This document shows positions 9,086 to 17,827 of a stretch of DNA of 64,000 nt, piece after piece. Source of the DNA: Butyricicoccus faecihominis (GTDB taxonomy: Bacteria > Bacillota > Clostridia > Oscillospirales > Butyricicoccaceae); the NCBI RefSeq assembly GCF_024462775.1, contig NZ_JANGCE010000002.1, positions 124,001-188,000 of the forward strand, in the 5' to 3' direction. A model generated the notes under the pieces. It was not told where the DNA came from, did not search any database, and saw nothing but the letters and a program-made list of their open reading frames with translations. How positions within the stretch are numbered: position 1 is the first letter of the stretch; every line of letters begins with the position of its first letter. Position numbers and translations under genes: made by a program.

Positions 9086-9126
9086 GTCCACACATAGAGT
9101 ATCATAGGTTGCTTGGAGGTGTTTTT

Positions 9127-9477
9127 ATGCCAAAGAGAAAAGAAGAGCCCGCGTTTGCGGGCAGCAATATCCTGCTCATCCTCGCCCTTCTTGAGGATGA
9201 GGATAAGTATGGCTACCAAATCATCCGCGAGCTGGAATGCCGTTCGGACAAAACCTTCTCCATGAAGGAGGGCACGCTTTACCCCATCCTGCACGGACTG
9301 GAAGAGCGCGGCGAGGTGCGAAGCTACGAACGCGAATCCGAAGCCGGCCGGCGACGACGGTATTACAAGCTGACGCGGCAAGGCGTTAAAACACTCGCCC
9401 GCTGCCGGCAGGAGTGGCAGGCCTTCTGCCGCCAGTTCGGCAAAGTGGTCGGGGGTGAAGCCTGTGTCGTCCTCTGA
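9127..9477 (+). CDS. PadR-family transcriptional repressor
   Basis: 116 residues matching the PadR winged-helix domain: LLILALLEDEDKYGYQIIRELE, FSMKEGTLYPILHGLEERG, then the wing (AGRRRRYYKLTRQG). The start is ATG 9127 with GGAGGT 6 bases upstream. The C-terminal helix for dimerisation is short, as in PadR subfamily 2. It overlaps the following small membrane-protein gene. Such pairs commonly control envelope-stress or export functions. Confidence 0.92.
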   Translation: MPKRKEEPAFAGSNILLILALLEDEDKYGYQIIRELECRSDKTFSMKEGTLYPILHGLEERGEVRSYERESEAGRRRRYYKLTRQGVKTLARCRQEWQAFCRQFGKVVGGEACVVL

Positions 9478-9787
9478 ACGGATCGAGGCTTTCCTTACCC
9501 GCGTATGCGTCCACATCCGCTGGCGGCCCTACCGCGACCGTATCCGGCGCGAGCTGACCGACCATATCCTCACCCGCGCCGAATACCTGATGAACGATCG
9601 CGGCTTTAGCGAAAGCGAAGCCGTCGCGCAGGCCATCTGTATGATGGGCGACCCGGACGAGATCGGCGCCGCGCTGCACCGCGAAGGCCGTCCGCTACGC
9701 CGCATCCTTTTCGTGTGCTTCACCTGCGTAATCTGGGCGGGTATTCTTTGCTGCCTGATCATGCTGTTAAACTGTTTGATACGTTAA
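9455..9787 (+). CDS. Small membrane protein with permease-prefix (HAAS-like) domain
   Basis: About 110 residues. An amphipathic N-terminal three-helix region (RDRIRRELTDHILTRAEYLM, then GFSESEAVAQAICMMGDPDEIG) resembles the HAAS/permease prefix domain found beside PadR regulators. One C-terminal membrane segment follows (ILFVCFTCVIWAGILCCLIML). It begins with GTG 9455, or more probably GTG 9464 which has GGGGGTGA upstream, inside the end of padR. HAAS modules are thought to pair with PadR proteins in signalling; the partner function is inferred. Confidence 0.75.
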   Translation: MKPVSSSERIEAFLTRVCVHIRWRPYRDRIRRELTDHILTRAEYLMNDRGFSESEAVAQAICMMGDPDEIGAALHREGRPLRRILFVCFTCVIWAGILCCLIMLLNCLIR

Positions 9788-9824
9788 AGCGCGCTGTAAC
9801 CAGTGATGGTACAGCGCGCTTTTT
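9786..9824. terminator. Rho-independent terminator
   Basis: Stem AAAGCGCGCTGTA/TACAGCGCGCTTT followed by TT. It lies between convergent genes and can act in both directions. Confidence 0.9.
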
Positions 9825-9829
9825 GTGTT

Positions 9830-10849
9830 TTACACGTCGATGATTTCTACCTTTTCCAGCTTGCCGCTCTTGAAAGAGCGGGCGGCGGCTTCCGCGATCA
9901 GCACGGCCTGCAGACCGTCAAAACCGGTGACGAGCGGCTGGGTTCGGTTTTCGATCGAAGCGGCAAAGGCGCGTAATTCGTCGAAATACGCTTCCTTGTA
10001 GCGCTCCGGAAAATGATAGGGCACTTTAGCGCCGTGATAGCCCGTTTCATTGAACAGCCGCACGTTGTTCTCATACACGTTATCATCCATTACGCAGCCC
10101 TTGGAGCCGAGCGCTTCAATCCGCTGGTCGTGGCCAAAGCTCGAACGGCGGCTGACTTCCAGAATTCCGATGGCGCCGTTTGCAAACTTGAGCACCGCAT
10201 GGCCGCTGCCCACGTCGCCGTATTCGCTGATCTGCGGATCGCACACCGAGGTGCCGGTCGCAAACACCTCGACTACCTCGCTGCCGGTTAGGAAGCGCGC
10301 CATATCAAAATCGTGGATCATAAAATCGACAAAGATACCGCCGGATTCCTGAATGTACTTCATGGACGGGGGCGCGGGATCGCGCGAGGTGATCTTCAGC
10401 ACCTCCACATCGCCCACGCGGCCCTCGGCGATCATGCGCTGCATGCTGCCGTGGTGCAGATCAAAGCGGTGGTTAAAGCCGATCTGAAGGATCACGCCTT
10501 CTTCCTTGACCGCCTTCAGCGCTTCGCGGATGCGGGGCACGTCGTGGTCGATCGGCTTTTCGCAGAACACATCCATCTTTTTGCGGGCGGCGCGGATGAT
10601 CAAATCGGAATGCGTCTCCGTGACTGAGCTGATGATGACCGCGTCGATGGTGGGATCGTTAAACACCTCGTCCGGGTCGCGCGTAAACTTGGGCAGGCCC
10701 ATTTCCAGAAGCTCCGCTTCCTGCTCCGCGGTCAGGTATGGGTCCATGCCGGTAACGACTTCAAATTCCTTCATGGTAAGGATATTGCGGGTGTGCATTT
10801 TGCCGATACGTCCGACGCCAAGCATGGCAACGCGAATTGACTTTTTCAT
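9830..10849 (-). CDS. Gfo/Idh/MocA oxidoreductase, inositol 2-dehydrogenase-like
   Basis: 339 residues. The N-terminal Rossmann fold starts at VAMLGVGRIGKMH. The catalytic-lysine motif is CEKPI, and DFMIHDFDMARFLTG is the segment typical of myo-inositol 2-dehydrogenases (IolG, NAD+, scyllo-inosose product). The C-terminal domain is complete. The start is ATG 10849 with AAAGGAGT 10 bases upstream. Last gene of a minus-strand operon whose upstream members are an intact and a decayed relative. No transporter is adjacent, so import may depend on other systems such as A. Inositol specificity is likely but unproved. Confidence 0.88.
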   Translation of the reverse strand: MKKSIRVAMLGVGRIGKMHTRNILTMKEFEVVTGMDPYLTAEQEAELLEMGLPKFTRDPDEVFNDPTIDAVIISSVTETHSDLIIRAARKKMDVFCEKPIDHDVPRIREALKAVKEEGVILQIGFNHRFDLHHGSMQRMIAEGRVGDVEVLKITSRDPAPPSMKYIQESGGIFVDFMIHDFDMARFLTGSEVVEVFATGTSVCDPQISEYGDVGSGHAVLKFANGAIGILEVSRRSSFGHDQRIEALGSKGCVMDDNVYENNVRLFNETGYHGAKVPYHFPERYKEAYFDELRAFAASIENRTQPLVTGFDGLQAVLIAEAAARSFKSGKLEKVEIIDV

Positions 10850-10872
10850 TGCGATAGCACTCCTTTTATTGA

Positions 10873-11193
10873 TCAATACTCGATTTGTACCGGATGATTT
10901 TCACGGAAGGACTGCGTGGTCGCAAAGGCCATGCGGCCCTTTGGTGATCTGTTCAAAATGCATCACGCTCGGCGTAACGATCGCGACCGCGTCGATATCC
11001 GCCTTTTGCAGCATTTTATCATAATCCGTATAGGTATCTGCTATGCCGAATTGTTCGCGGGCGCGCGTAAGCTCCGTTTCGACCGGCGAGCAGGCCGAAG
11101 CGAGCTGTACGCCGGGAATGCGAAACGCCAGATTCGCCGCATGCACGCTGCCCAGCCGCCCAACCCCGCAATGCCGATTTTGATTTGCTCCAT
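10873..11193 (-). pseudogene. Decayed Gfo/Idh/MocA dehydrogenase, internally deleted and frameshifted
   Basis: A start (ATG 11193, GGAGG upstream) encodes MEQIKIGIAGLG, after which the Rossmann motif is lost. Removing a one-base deletion near 11155 restores the continuation in the next frame (HAANLAFRIPGVQLASACSP to VMHFEQITK). About 90 codons in, the sequence jumps to what reads in another frame as a family C-terminus (MAFATTQSFRENHPVQIEY, stop at 10873-10875). So the middle two thirds of a roughly 340-residue gene are gone. The remnant ends correctly spaced before the next gene's ribosome site, as an intact operon member would. Confidence 0.8.
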
Positions 11194-11208
11194 CGCAATT
11201 TCCTCCCG

Positions 11209-12351
11209 TTATTCCACCGGCATCCAGACACTGTCCCGCCGGTCGCTTTCCACGCAGGCATGAACGAATTTTAACCCGCGCACGCCGTCCTCCACCGTCG
11301 GGAAGGTAAAGCTTTCCGGCTCGCGGCCTTGCTTACGGGCCAGCAGCACCTCGCAGAACGAACGGTAGATGTTGCCGAACGCCTCAAACAAGCCTTCCGG
11401 ATGGCCGGGATTGGTGCGGCTCAGGCGAATGGATTCCTCGTAGTTGTACGGACTTGCCGCCGAATAATACTGCACCGGCCCGCCAAGGCGGGTGAACTTG
11501 AGCCGTCCCGCGTCCTGATGCTGCCATTCGATCGCGCCCTTGGTGCCGAACACGCGCAGCTTGATATCGCACTCGTGCCCGATGGCGATCTGCGAAGCCC
11601 ACAGAAGGCCGGTCACATTATTGGGATACTGGCACAGAATGGTGGTGTTGCTCTCCATTTTCAGGTCGCGCGGAATATGGTCAAACCGCGCCAGCACGCG
11701 CTCGGGCGAAAGGCCTGTGGCCGCTTTAACCAGATATTCGATATGGGTGCCGATATCGGCCGTTGCCTGTGATTCGCCCGCCCGCGCGGGGTCGAGCCGC
11801 CACATCGCGTTGGCGCTGTTTTCCTGCACCAGCGCGAGCGCCAGCCACTCCTGCGGGTATTCCGCGTTAATATAAGTGATCTCGCCCAGCTCGCCGTGCT
11901 CGATCAGCTCGCGCGCCTGCCGGATCATGGCATAGCCGGAATAGGTATAGGTAACGCCGAACAGCAGGTTCCTTTCCTTGGCGATCCGGGCCAGCTCCTC
12001 GCCCTCTTCCACGGTAAAGGCCAACGGCTTGTCGCAAACGATATGGATGTTCTGCTCCATAAACGCCTTGGCGATCTCGTAATGCGTATCGTTCGGCGTG
12101 ACGATCACGACGAAGTCGAGCCTGTCGTCTCCCGTGCGCGCGCCCTCTTCCGCCGCCATGGCGCGGTAATCGGGATACAGGCGGGTCAAATCGCGTATGC
12201 CCCATTCCTCCGCCTGCGCACGGTTTTTTTCCTCATGGCGGCTAAAGCAACCAGCCGTCAGTTCGCATTTGTGGTCCAGCAGCGTGCCGCGCATATGTAC
12301 CGGGCCGATCCCTCCGCCTGCGCCGCCGATCATACCGAATTTGAGTTTCAT
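11209..12351 (-). CDS. Gfo/Idh/MocA oxidoreductase, DKP subgroup
   Basis: 380 residues. The Rossmann motif is GMIGGAGGGIGPVH, and the catalytic lysine lies in VCDKPLA, where most relatives have EKP. The long C-terminal domain has the landmark segments GVTYTYSGYAMIRQAREL and EYPQEWLA. It is a close paralogue of the protein at 42749-43900, which stands in the catabolic operon, so the two probably act on related polyols or ketoses. First gene of the operon, behind a consensus promoter at 12435-12463. Substrate not assignable from sequence. Confidence 0.88.
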   Translation of the reverse strand: MKLKFGMIGGAGGGIGPVHMRGTLLDHKCELTAGCFSRHEEKNRAQAEEWGIRDLTRLYPDYRAMAAEEGARTGDDRLDFVVIVTPNDTHYEIAKAFMEQNIHIVCDKPLAFTVEEGEELARIAKERNLLFGVTYTYSGYAMIRQARELIEHGELGEITYINAEYPQEWLALALVQENSANAMWRLDPARAGESQATADIGTHIEYLVKAATGLSPERVLARFDHIPRDLKMESNTTILCQYPNNVTGLLWASQIAIGHECDIKLRVFGTKGAIEWQHQDAGRLKFTRLGGPVQYYSAASPYNYEESIRLSRTNPGHPEGLFEAFGNIYRSFCEVLLARKQGREPESFTFPTVEDGVRGLKFVHACVESDRRDSVWMPVE

Positions 12352-12407
12352 GCAACTGCCTCCTTCATTTTATGCGCTTCAGTGAACCGTTTTATTTCTT
12401 ATCAAAA

Positions 12408-12547
12408 TTTGTTCGATTTTTTCTATCTGTCTGCATTATACTATTCCTGATTTCTCCTGTCAATACGTGAATAATGCACAAGCTTTCCGATTATTTATCA
12501 TGCATCTTTTTTATTTTTTCGCTTTATATTTTGATTTTGTTCGATTT
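12408..12547. repeat. Twelve-base direct repeat flanking the dehydrogenase promoter
   Basis: TTTGTTCGATTT occurs at 12408-12419 and 12536-12547, one on each side of the minus-strand promoter. The arrangement would suit a looping repressor, but no regulator gene is adjacent. Confidence 0.4.
12435..12463 (-). promoter_or_regulatory. Consensus sigma-A promoter of the dehydrogenase operon
   Basis: On the minus strand TTGACA, 17-base spacer, TATAAT: a perfect match, about 85 bases upstream of the start at 12351. Confidence 0.92.
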
Positions 12548-12624
12548 ATTTTTATAATATTTGATTTTCTTTCGATGCATTCACACTTTAAATTTCCGTT
12601 CCCTATGCAAAACAGCAAGAAAAA

Positions 12625-12658
12625 AAGGACGCTTGCAAACTTGTTTGCAAGCGTCCTT
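12625..12658 (-). terminator. Terminator of the cls-thrE operon
   Basis: Sixteen-base perfect stem (AAGGACGCTTGCAAAC, 12625-12640 with 12643-12658). On the minus strand it is followed by a T-run. Confidence 0.85.
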
Positions 12659-12692
12659 CAGGCTGTCAAAAACAATTTTCAATTTTATTACG

Positions 12693-12719
12693 CGCTGCGG
12701 CACGAAGGGTTTTTTGACA
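12693..12719. repeat. Dispersed intergenic repeat core, copy 1
   Basis: A 27-base core starting CGCTGCGGC and ending TTTTGACA. It recurs with one to three differences at 40446-40472 and 55921-55947. Here it is enclosed by CTGTCAAAAA/TTTTTGACAG arms (12663-12720) and lies next to the hairpin at 12625-12658. Confidence 0.8.
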
Positions 12720-12733
12720 GTCTGTAGTCCTAA

Positions 12734-13198
12734 TCAATGCGCCTTTTTTCCTTGCCGCACAAAGGCAAGGATATGCAGCACCGCCTGCACGGCGCAGCCG
12801 GCTAAAATAATGCCGAAGGAGATCACGCCCGCCTCCTTGAGGACGAGGCTGCCCATATGCGTAAAACGCTCCGTATCCCCACTGACCAGTGCGAGCGTCG
12901 TGTAATACAGATCGCCGCCCGGCACCAGCGGCACCATCATGGGCACCATCAGCGTCAAAACGGGTGTGCGAAGCACGCGTGCGGTCACTTCCGCCACGGC
13001 GGCTGTTGCCAGCGCTGCCACAAAAAAAGCGAACACGCGGCCCCCGGTCAGCTCAAACGCCACCAGATAGGCGATCCAATCGAGCGCGCCGCCAAGGCCG
13101 ATCGCGACCAGCTTGCTGCCCGGCACGTGAAACAGCCAGCCGAACCCAATGGCGCCGATCAGCGCCATCAGCACTTGGACCACATAGCTTATCTCCAT
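12734..13198 (-). CDS. Threonine/serine exporter, small subunit (ThrE_2/YjjB type)
   Basis: 154 residues with four to five membrane helices. It corresponds to the C-terminal half of ThrE-type exporters, including the VPMMVPLVPGGDLYYT segment. Its ATG overlaps the stop of the preceding large-subunit gene (TGATG), so the split exporter is made as a coupled pair. Export of threonine, serine or other small acids is known for the family; the substrate here is inferred. Confidence 0.88.
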   Translation of the reverse strand: MEISYVVQVLMALIGAIGFGWLFHVPGSKLVAIGLGGALDWIAYLVAFELTGGRVFAFFVAALATAAVAEVTARVLRTPVLTLMVPMMVPLVPGGDLYYTTLALVSGDTERFTHMGSLVLKEAGVISFGIILAGCAVQAVLHILAFVRQGKKAH

Positions 13199-13959
13199 CA
13201 CGCGCCCCCTCCGAACCGCATCAGCACCAAGGCGCAGCCGCCCGCGATCGCCAGCGCGCGCAGCAGCGCTTCGCACGCGCCCATCAGGCCGCTGATCGTA
13301 TCGCCGTTTATCACATCCCGCAGCGCCGTGACCAGCGCAATGCCGGGAATGAGCAGCATGATGTTGCCAATGATGATCTTATCCACATTTTGCCCAACGC
13401 CGATTTGCGTCAGCCCTACCGCCAGCAGACACATCGCGGCGGAGGCCACGATCGTCAGCACGACGGGCTGTAGCTGCACCCGCGCGCCGCCCCGCATCAC
13501 GGCATAAAGCAGCAGGCTGCAAACCATCGCCGCCAGACCGTCCCACGCGGAGCCGCCGAAAAACACGGCAAAGGAGCCCGCGATAACCAGATACGCCATG
13601 ACCTGCGACAGTGCAGAGCCCGCCGGGGCAGCGGCGATCGCGGCGATGCGGCCCCGCAGCACCGCCAGCGGCAGCGGCGCGGCGCAGACCTCGCGCGAAA
13701 GGGCGTTTACCTGCTCGATCCGCCGCATGTCGGTATCGCGTCGGGTGACGCGGCGGGTCTGCGTATAGACAGCGCCGTCTTTATGGCGCGCCGTAACAAT
13801 CACGCTTGCCGTAATGGTGAGCACATCGGCCCGTTCAAAGCCATAGGCAACAGCCATGCGGCTCATTGTGTCCTCTACACGGCTCACCTCGGCGCCCGAG
13901 GTAAGCAGCATTTCGCCCGCGTCCAGAATGCAGCTGAGTATTTGCTCGCTGTTTTCCAT
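13198..13959 (-). CDS. Threonine/serine exporter, large subunit (ThrE/YjjP type)
   Basis: 253 residues. A cytoplasmic N-terminal domain (AGEMLLTSGAEVSRVEDTMSRMA is the family landmark) is followed by about five membrane segments. It is the N-terminal partner of the next gene, with which it overlaps. It follows the cardiolipin synthase gene by 21 bases, so all three are probably cotranscribed. The RBS region reads AAAGGGGAACGGGAG. Confidence 0.9.
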   Translation of the reverse strand: MENSEQILSCILDAGEMLLTSGAEVSRVEDTMSRMAVAYGFERADVLTITASVIVTARHKDGAVYTQTRRVTRRDTDMRRIEQVNALSREVCAAPLPLAVLRGRIAAIAAAPAGSALSQVMAYLVIAGSFAVFFGGSAWDGLAAMVCSLLLYAVMRGGARVQLQPVVLTIVASAAMCLLAVGLTQIGVGQNVDKIIIGNIMLLIPGIALVTALRDVINGDTISGLMGACEALLRALAIAGGCALVLMRFGGGA

Positions 13960-13980
13960 CTCCCGTTCCCCTTTGATATG

Positions 13981-15507
13981 TTATAGCAGCGGCGCGAACA
14001 GCCGCAGAACCGACGCCGCGATCGACCGCAGCCACGGCACGCGCCGCAGCCATGCGTCGTCCACGATGCGGCATTTGTTGATCGTTTCGAGCACATCCTC
14101 CTTGACCGCATGCACCACGGAGCTATCGTAGAAACAGGTGGCGCACTCAAAGTGCAGGAAGAAGGAACGGAAATCCATATTTATCGTGCCGACCACCGCG
14201 GTATCGTCGTCTGAAACAATGCACTTGGCGTGCAGGAAGCCCGGCGTATATTCGTAGATCTTAACGCCCGCGCGGTGCAGCTGCTGATAGTACGACCGCG
14301 TGATCAGATACACCAGCTTTTTATCCGGGATGCCTGGCGTGAGAATGCGCACATCGACGCCGGACTGCGCCGCAATGGTCAGCGCAGTGATCATCTCGTT
14401 ATCCAGCACCAGATAGGGCGTGGTGATATATACATACTCGCGCGCGGTGTGGATGATCTGCAAATAGACCGATTCGCTGATGTTTAAGTCATCCAGCGGG
14501 GAATCGGCAAAGGGCTGCACGTAGCCGTCCGCCGGCAGCTTGACCGTGGGCAGGTACGCGTCGAGCGGCGGCACAGGCTCGCCGGTGGCGTATTCCCACA
14601 TTTGAAGGAAGAGCGAGGTCATGCTTGCTGTGCCTTCGCCCCGCAGCAGGATGCCGGTATCCTTCCAGTGTCCGAAGCGCACCTTTTCATTAATATATTC
14701 ATCCGCCAGATTGATACCACCCATATATCCCACGTTGCCGTCAATGATCATCATCTTTCGGTGGTTGCGGTAATTTAAATAGGTGTTCAGCGTCGGAATA
14801 AAGCGGTTGAACCGCACGGCACGGATGCCCAGCGTGCCGAGATAGCGGTCATAATTCGTGGGCAGCGTCGCGATACAGCCCACATCATCGTAGATCAGGC
14901 GGATATCAACGCCCTCGCGAACCTTTTCACTGAGGATCGAAAGGACGCGGTCCCACATGATCCCCTCTTCCACGATGAAGTACTCCATATAAATGAAGCG
15001 GCGGGCTTTTTTCAGTTCCTCGCACATGGACTCGAACATTTCTTCGCCCACGCGGAAATAGTGCGCTTCCGTATTGGTCCAAGCGGGCATGCCGTCTAAA
15101 TTCTGGATATAGCGCGCACGGGACGCGTGGCGGGGATTGTCCGCGGCCAGCGCCTCGGTCGCCGGATGCCGCATGTATTCATTAAAATCAGGCGGCTGGG
15201 GCTCGTACTTATGCTGGGTGCGCGCGCGGTTGAACGGTGTGTTGCCCCACAGCAGATAAAACAGGCCGCCAAACAGCGGCAGCGTCAAAATAATTACGAT
15301 CCACGATATTTTATACGTAGGGTTGTCATATTTTCGCACCAGCCAGATCACTATAATAATACTGAGGACCACGAGCGCGCGCGGCATCCACAGCCATTTC
15401 TCGCTGAGCAGCCCCACGCCGAACATAACGATGACCAACTGGATGAGGACCAGCAAACCTCCCACAACACGTCGGTCGCCCAAAAAGCGGCCTAACAATT
15501 TACGCAT
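13981..15507 (-). CDS. cls: Cardiolipin synthase (phospholipase D family)
   Basis: 508 residues, normal for Cls. Two N-terminal membrane helices are followed by a PLDc_N region (LFYLLWGNTPF). Two HKD motifs are present: HRKMMIIDGNVGYMGG near residue 247 and HAKCIVSDDDTAVVGT near 426. The enzyme condenses two phosphatidylglycerol molecules into cardiolipin plus glycerol at the membrane. The start is ATG 15507 (GGGAGG 6 bases upstream); in-frame ATGs further up would run through the promoter. Confidence 0.95.
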   Translation of the reverse strand: MRKLLGRFLGDRRVVGGLLVLIQLVIVMFGVGLLSEKWLWMPRALVVLSIIIVIWLVRKYDNPTYKISWIVIILTLPLFGGLFYLLWGNTPFNRARTQHKYEPQPPDFNEYMRHPATEALAADNPRHASRARYIQNLDGMPAWTNTEAHYFRVGEEMFESMCEELKKARRFIYMEYFIVEEGIMWDRVLSILSEKVREGVDIRLIYDDVGCIATLPTNYDRYLGTLGIRAVRFNRFIPTLNTYLNYRNHRKMMIIDGNVGYMGGINLADEYINEKVRFGHWKDTGILLRGEGTASMTSLFLQMWEYATGEPVPPLDAYLPTVKLPADGYVQPFADSPLDDLNISESVYLQIIHTAREYVYITTPYLVLDNEMITALTIAAQSGVDVRILTPGIPDKKLVYLITRSYYQQLHRAGVKIYEYTPGFLHAKCIVSDDDTAVVGTINMDFRSFFLHFECATCFYDSSVVHAVKEDVLETINKCRIVDDAWLRRVPWLRSIAASVLRLFAPLL

Positions 15508-15544
15508 GGCGCGCCTCCCTTCTACGAATTCTTCTCCAAATATC

Positions 15545-15573
15545 ATGATATCGCACGAAATGCCAAAAGTCAA
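15545..15573 (-). promoter_or_regulatory. Promoter of the cls-thrE operon
   Basis: Minus strand TTGACT, 17-base spacer, TATCAT, about 40 bases before the cls start. Confidence 0.8.
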
Positions 15574-15581
15574 CGCGCGCA

Positions 15582-15610
15582 TTGCCGAACAGGCAAAACT
15601 ATGGTAAAAT
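15582..15610 (+). promoter_or_regulatory. Promoter of the M24 peptidase-degV operon
   Basis: TTGCCG (15582-15587), 17-base spacer, TAAAAT (15605-15610), about 40 bases before the ATG. Confidence 0.75.
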
Positions 15611-15650
15611 AAAGCGAAAGTTAAATTTACCACCTCGGGAGGAAACAAAT

Positions 15651-16850
15651 ATGCCCCATACCCCGGTCCCGGCTCAGGAACTTACCAGCCGGCTCACCCG
15701 TCTGCGTGCTGAAATGCACCGCCACCATCCGGATTGGCACATGATCATTCTGGACAATAAGATCGATCTTTATTACTTTACCGGCACCATGCAGGAGGGC
15801 GCGCTCGTCGTCACCCCCGACGAAGCCGTGCTGTTCGTCCGCCGCTCCTTCGACTGCGCGAAGCGTGATTCGCTCTTCGCGGATATCCGGCCCATGGGCG
15901 GATTCCGCGCGCTGCGCGAAGCATTTCCGCAGGTGCCCGAAACCGTATTTTTCTCCACCCGCACCATGACGCTGCAAAAGCTTTCCATGCTGCAAAAGCA
16001 CCTGCCGTTTACCGCCTATCTCTCGGCCGACCATGTGCTTTCCGCCCTGCGCGCGGAAAAGAGCGAATACGAACGCGCCTGTATGAGAAAATCAGGCGAG
16101 ATCCACGCGCATGTGATCGAAACGCTCGCCCCCGCTCTGCTGCGCGAGGGTGTGAGCGAGGCGCGGCTCTGCGGCGAGATCTGCACCGCGCTGCTGGAAC
16201 AAGGCGGCATGGGCATTTCGCGCTTCAACCAGCCTGCGGCGGAGGATGTGCTCGGCGTGTGCAGCTTTGGGGAAAACGGTTTGCGCGAGGCCGCGCTTGA
16301 TTCTCCGAGCGGCACGGTCGGCACCTCGATCGCCATGAAATCCATCGGTTCGTCCGAGCGGCGCCTGCAAAACGGCGAACCCATCCTGCTCGATATCCCC
16401 TGCGGTTTTCGAGGCTATCACACGGATAAAAGCATTTCCTTCTTCTTCGGCCGCCTTGCCGATCATCCGCAGGGCGATCTGATCCGCGCGGCGCACGAGC
16501 ACTGCGTCTTTTTGGAATACGAGATCGCCTCCATGCTGACGGCGGGCGCGGCGCCCGCTGAGATTTATGAAAAGGTGCTCGCCATCGTCGATTCCCGCTT
16601 CCGCGAGGGCTTCATGAACGGCGCTAAATTCCTTGGCCATTCCATCGGGCTGACGATGGACGAAACGCCCGTGCTCGCCCCCGGCTTTACCACACCGCTC
16701 GCGGCCGGCATGACGATCGCGGTGGAACCCAAAATCGCGCTCCCCGGCATTGGCCTGATCGGCACGGAAAACACTTATGAAGTCGTCAGTCATGGCCCCG
16801 CGCCGTCACTGTCCGGCGCGTGCCAAACGCTATTTGAAATCAGCGGCTGA
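15651..16850 (+). CDS. M24-family metallopeptidase (Xaa-Pro dipeptidase-like)
   Basis: 399 residues. An N-terminal creatinase/prolidase domain (IILDNKIDLYYFTGTMQ) precedes a pita-bread catalytic domain. All five expected dinuclear-metal ligands are visible: Asp in ILLDIPCG, Asp in YHTDKS, His in GHSIGL, Glu in VEPKIAL and Glu in GTENTYEV. It is probably cytosolic and cleaves Xaa-Pro peptides, although this subgroup also contains proteins of unknown activity. The start is ATG 15651 behind GGGAGGA. DegV follows after 29 bases. Confidence 0.88.
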   Translation: MPHTPVPAQELTSRLTRLRAEMHRHHPDWHMIILDNKIDLYYFTGTMQEGALVVTPDEAVLFVRRSFDCAKRDSLFADIRPMGGFRALREAFPQVPETVFFSTRTMTLQKLSMLQKHLPFTAYLSADHVLSALRAEKSEYERACMRKSGEIHAHVIETLAPALLREGVSEARLCGEICTALLEQGGMGISRFNQPAAEDVLGVCSFGENGLREAALDSPSGTVGTSIAMKSIGSSERRLQNGEPILLDIPCGFRGYHTDKSISFFFGRLADHPQGDLIRAAHEHCVFLEYEIASMLTAGAAPAEIYEKVLAIVDSRFREGFMNGAKFLGHSIGLTMDETPVLAPGFTTPLAAGMTIAVEPKIALPGIGLIGTENTYEVVSHGPAPSLSGACQTLFEISG

Positions 16851-16879
16851 AACATGCCGCGGAAAAGAGGAAAACCGCT

Positions 16880-17752
16880 ATGTATCCATTTGTTTTGGTG
16901 ACCGACTCCACGATCGACGAATCCGCCTCATATTTTGAAACGCACGATATCAAATGTGCGCCGCTCTCCTTTACCATTGACGGACGCACCATTGAGGAGG
17001 ATTGCGGACAGACCGTGTCCTTCCACCAGTTTTACGATCTGCTGCGGCAGGGCAAAAAGTCCGTCACCTCGCAAGCCAAGCTGGAAACCTTTTTGCAGAT
17101 TTTCCGCGATGCGCTGAACGCCGGGCAGGACGTGCTGTATATCGGCTTTTCCTCCGGCCTTTCCGGTACGTTTCAGGCTGGCTGCATGGCGCGGGACGAG
17201 CTCGCCCCCTCCTATCCCGATCGCAAGATCGTCTGTGTGGACACGCTCTCCGCAACCGGCGGCGAGTTTTTGCTGCTTGACCGCGCGCGCGAGCTGCGCG
17301 ACAGCGGCTGCACCGTGGAGGTGACCGCCGAAGCCATCCGCCAAATGCGCCTGCACATCATCCACCTGATTACGGTAAACGATCTGGAGCATCTGCACCG
17401 CGGCGGCCGCCTTTCCAAAACGACCGCGGTGGTCGGCGGACTGCTCGGCATCAAGCCGATCATTTGGGTCAATAACGAAGGCAAGCTGGGCGTCGGCCAC
17501 AAGGTACGCGGGCGTCAAAAAGCCATTGAATACCTCGGCAGCCGCGCGCTGCGCGAAATGACGGACAAAAAGCAGATCGTCCGCATCTGCCACGGCGATT
17601 GTATAGAGGATGCCGAGGCGCTTGCCGCCTATCTGCTCGAGCATGGCGCCGTTCGGTCGGAGATCCGCTATTGCGGCACCGTGATTGGCACGCATGCCGG
17701 TCCGGGCATCCTTGCGGTCTTCTTTATCGGCGGCGAGCGCAAGGCGGAGTAA
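16880..17752 (+). CDS. DegV family fatty-acid-binding protein
   Basis: 290 residues, the family's usual length. It starts LVTDSTIDE and has the lipid-binding serine motif FSSGLSGT near residue 93. The C-terminal domain includes HRGGRLSKTTAVVGGLLGIKPI. DegV/FakB proteins bind a fatty acid in a buried tunnel and, with a FakA kinase, activate it for lipid synthesis; no FakA gene is in this window. Second gene of the operon. Confidence 0.93.
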   Translation: MYPFVLVTDSTIDESASYFETHDIKCAPLSFTIDGRTIEEDCGQTVSFHQFYDLLRQGKKSVTSQAKLETFLQIFRDALNAGQDVLYIGFSSGLSGTFQAGCMARDELAPSYPDRKIVCVDTLSATGGEFLLLDRARELRDSGCTVEVTAEAIRQMRLHIIHLITVNDLEHLHRGGRLSKTTAVVGGLLGIKPIIWVNNEGKLGVGHKVRGRQKAIEYLGSRALREMTDKKQIVRICHGDCIEDAEALAAYLLEHGAVRSEIRYCGTVIGTHAGPGILAVFFIGGERKAE

Positions 17753-17801
17753 CTTTACCGCGGTATCCGAAAAAAGGATTTCCATATTTTTAAACAAAAA
17801 G

Positions 17802-17827
17802 CACCACATAATGTGAATTATGTGGTG
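17802..17827. repeat. Left inverted repeat of a putative invertible promoter segment
   Basis: Near-palindromic 26-mer with arms CACCACATAAT/ATTATGTGGTG around GTGA, flanked by A- and T-runs. Its last 25 bases recur exactly, in inverted orientation, at 17962-17986. It also lies 50 bases after degV and may double as that gene's terminator. Confidence 0.85.

Noticed and set aside
10901-11146. Small 81-codon protein between the two dehydrogenases
   Set aside because: It is the frameshifted middle of a decayed Gfo/Idh/MocA gene, with the true start in another frame at 11193.
16928-17809. Long open frame of 293 codons antisense to degV
   Set aside because: Shadow of a GC-rich coding gene; no family resemblance and no ribosome site, whereas DegV on the other strand is unmistakable.
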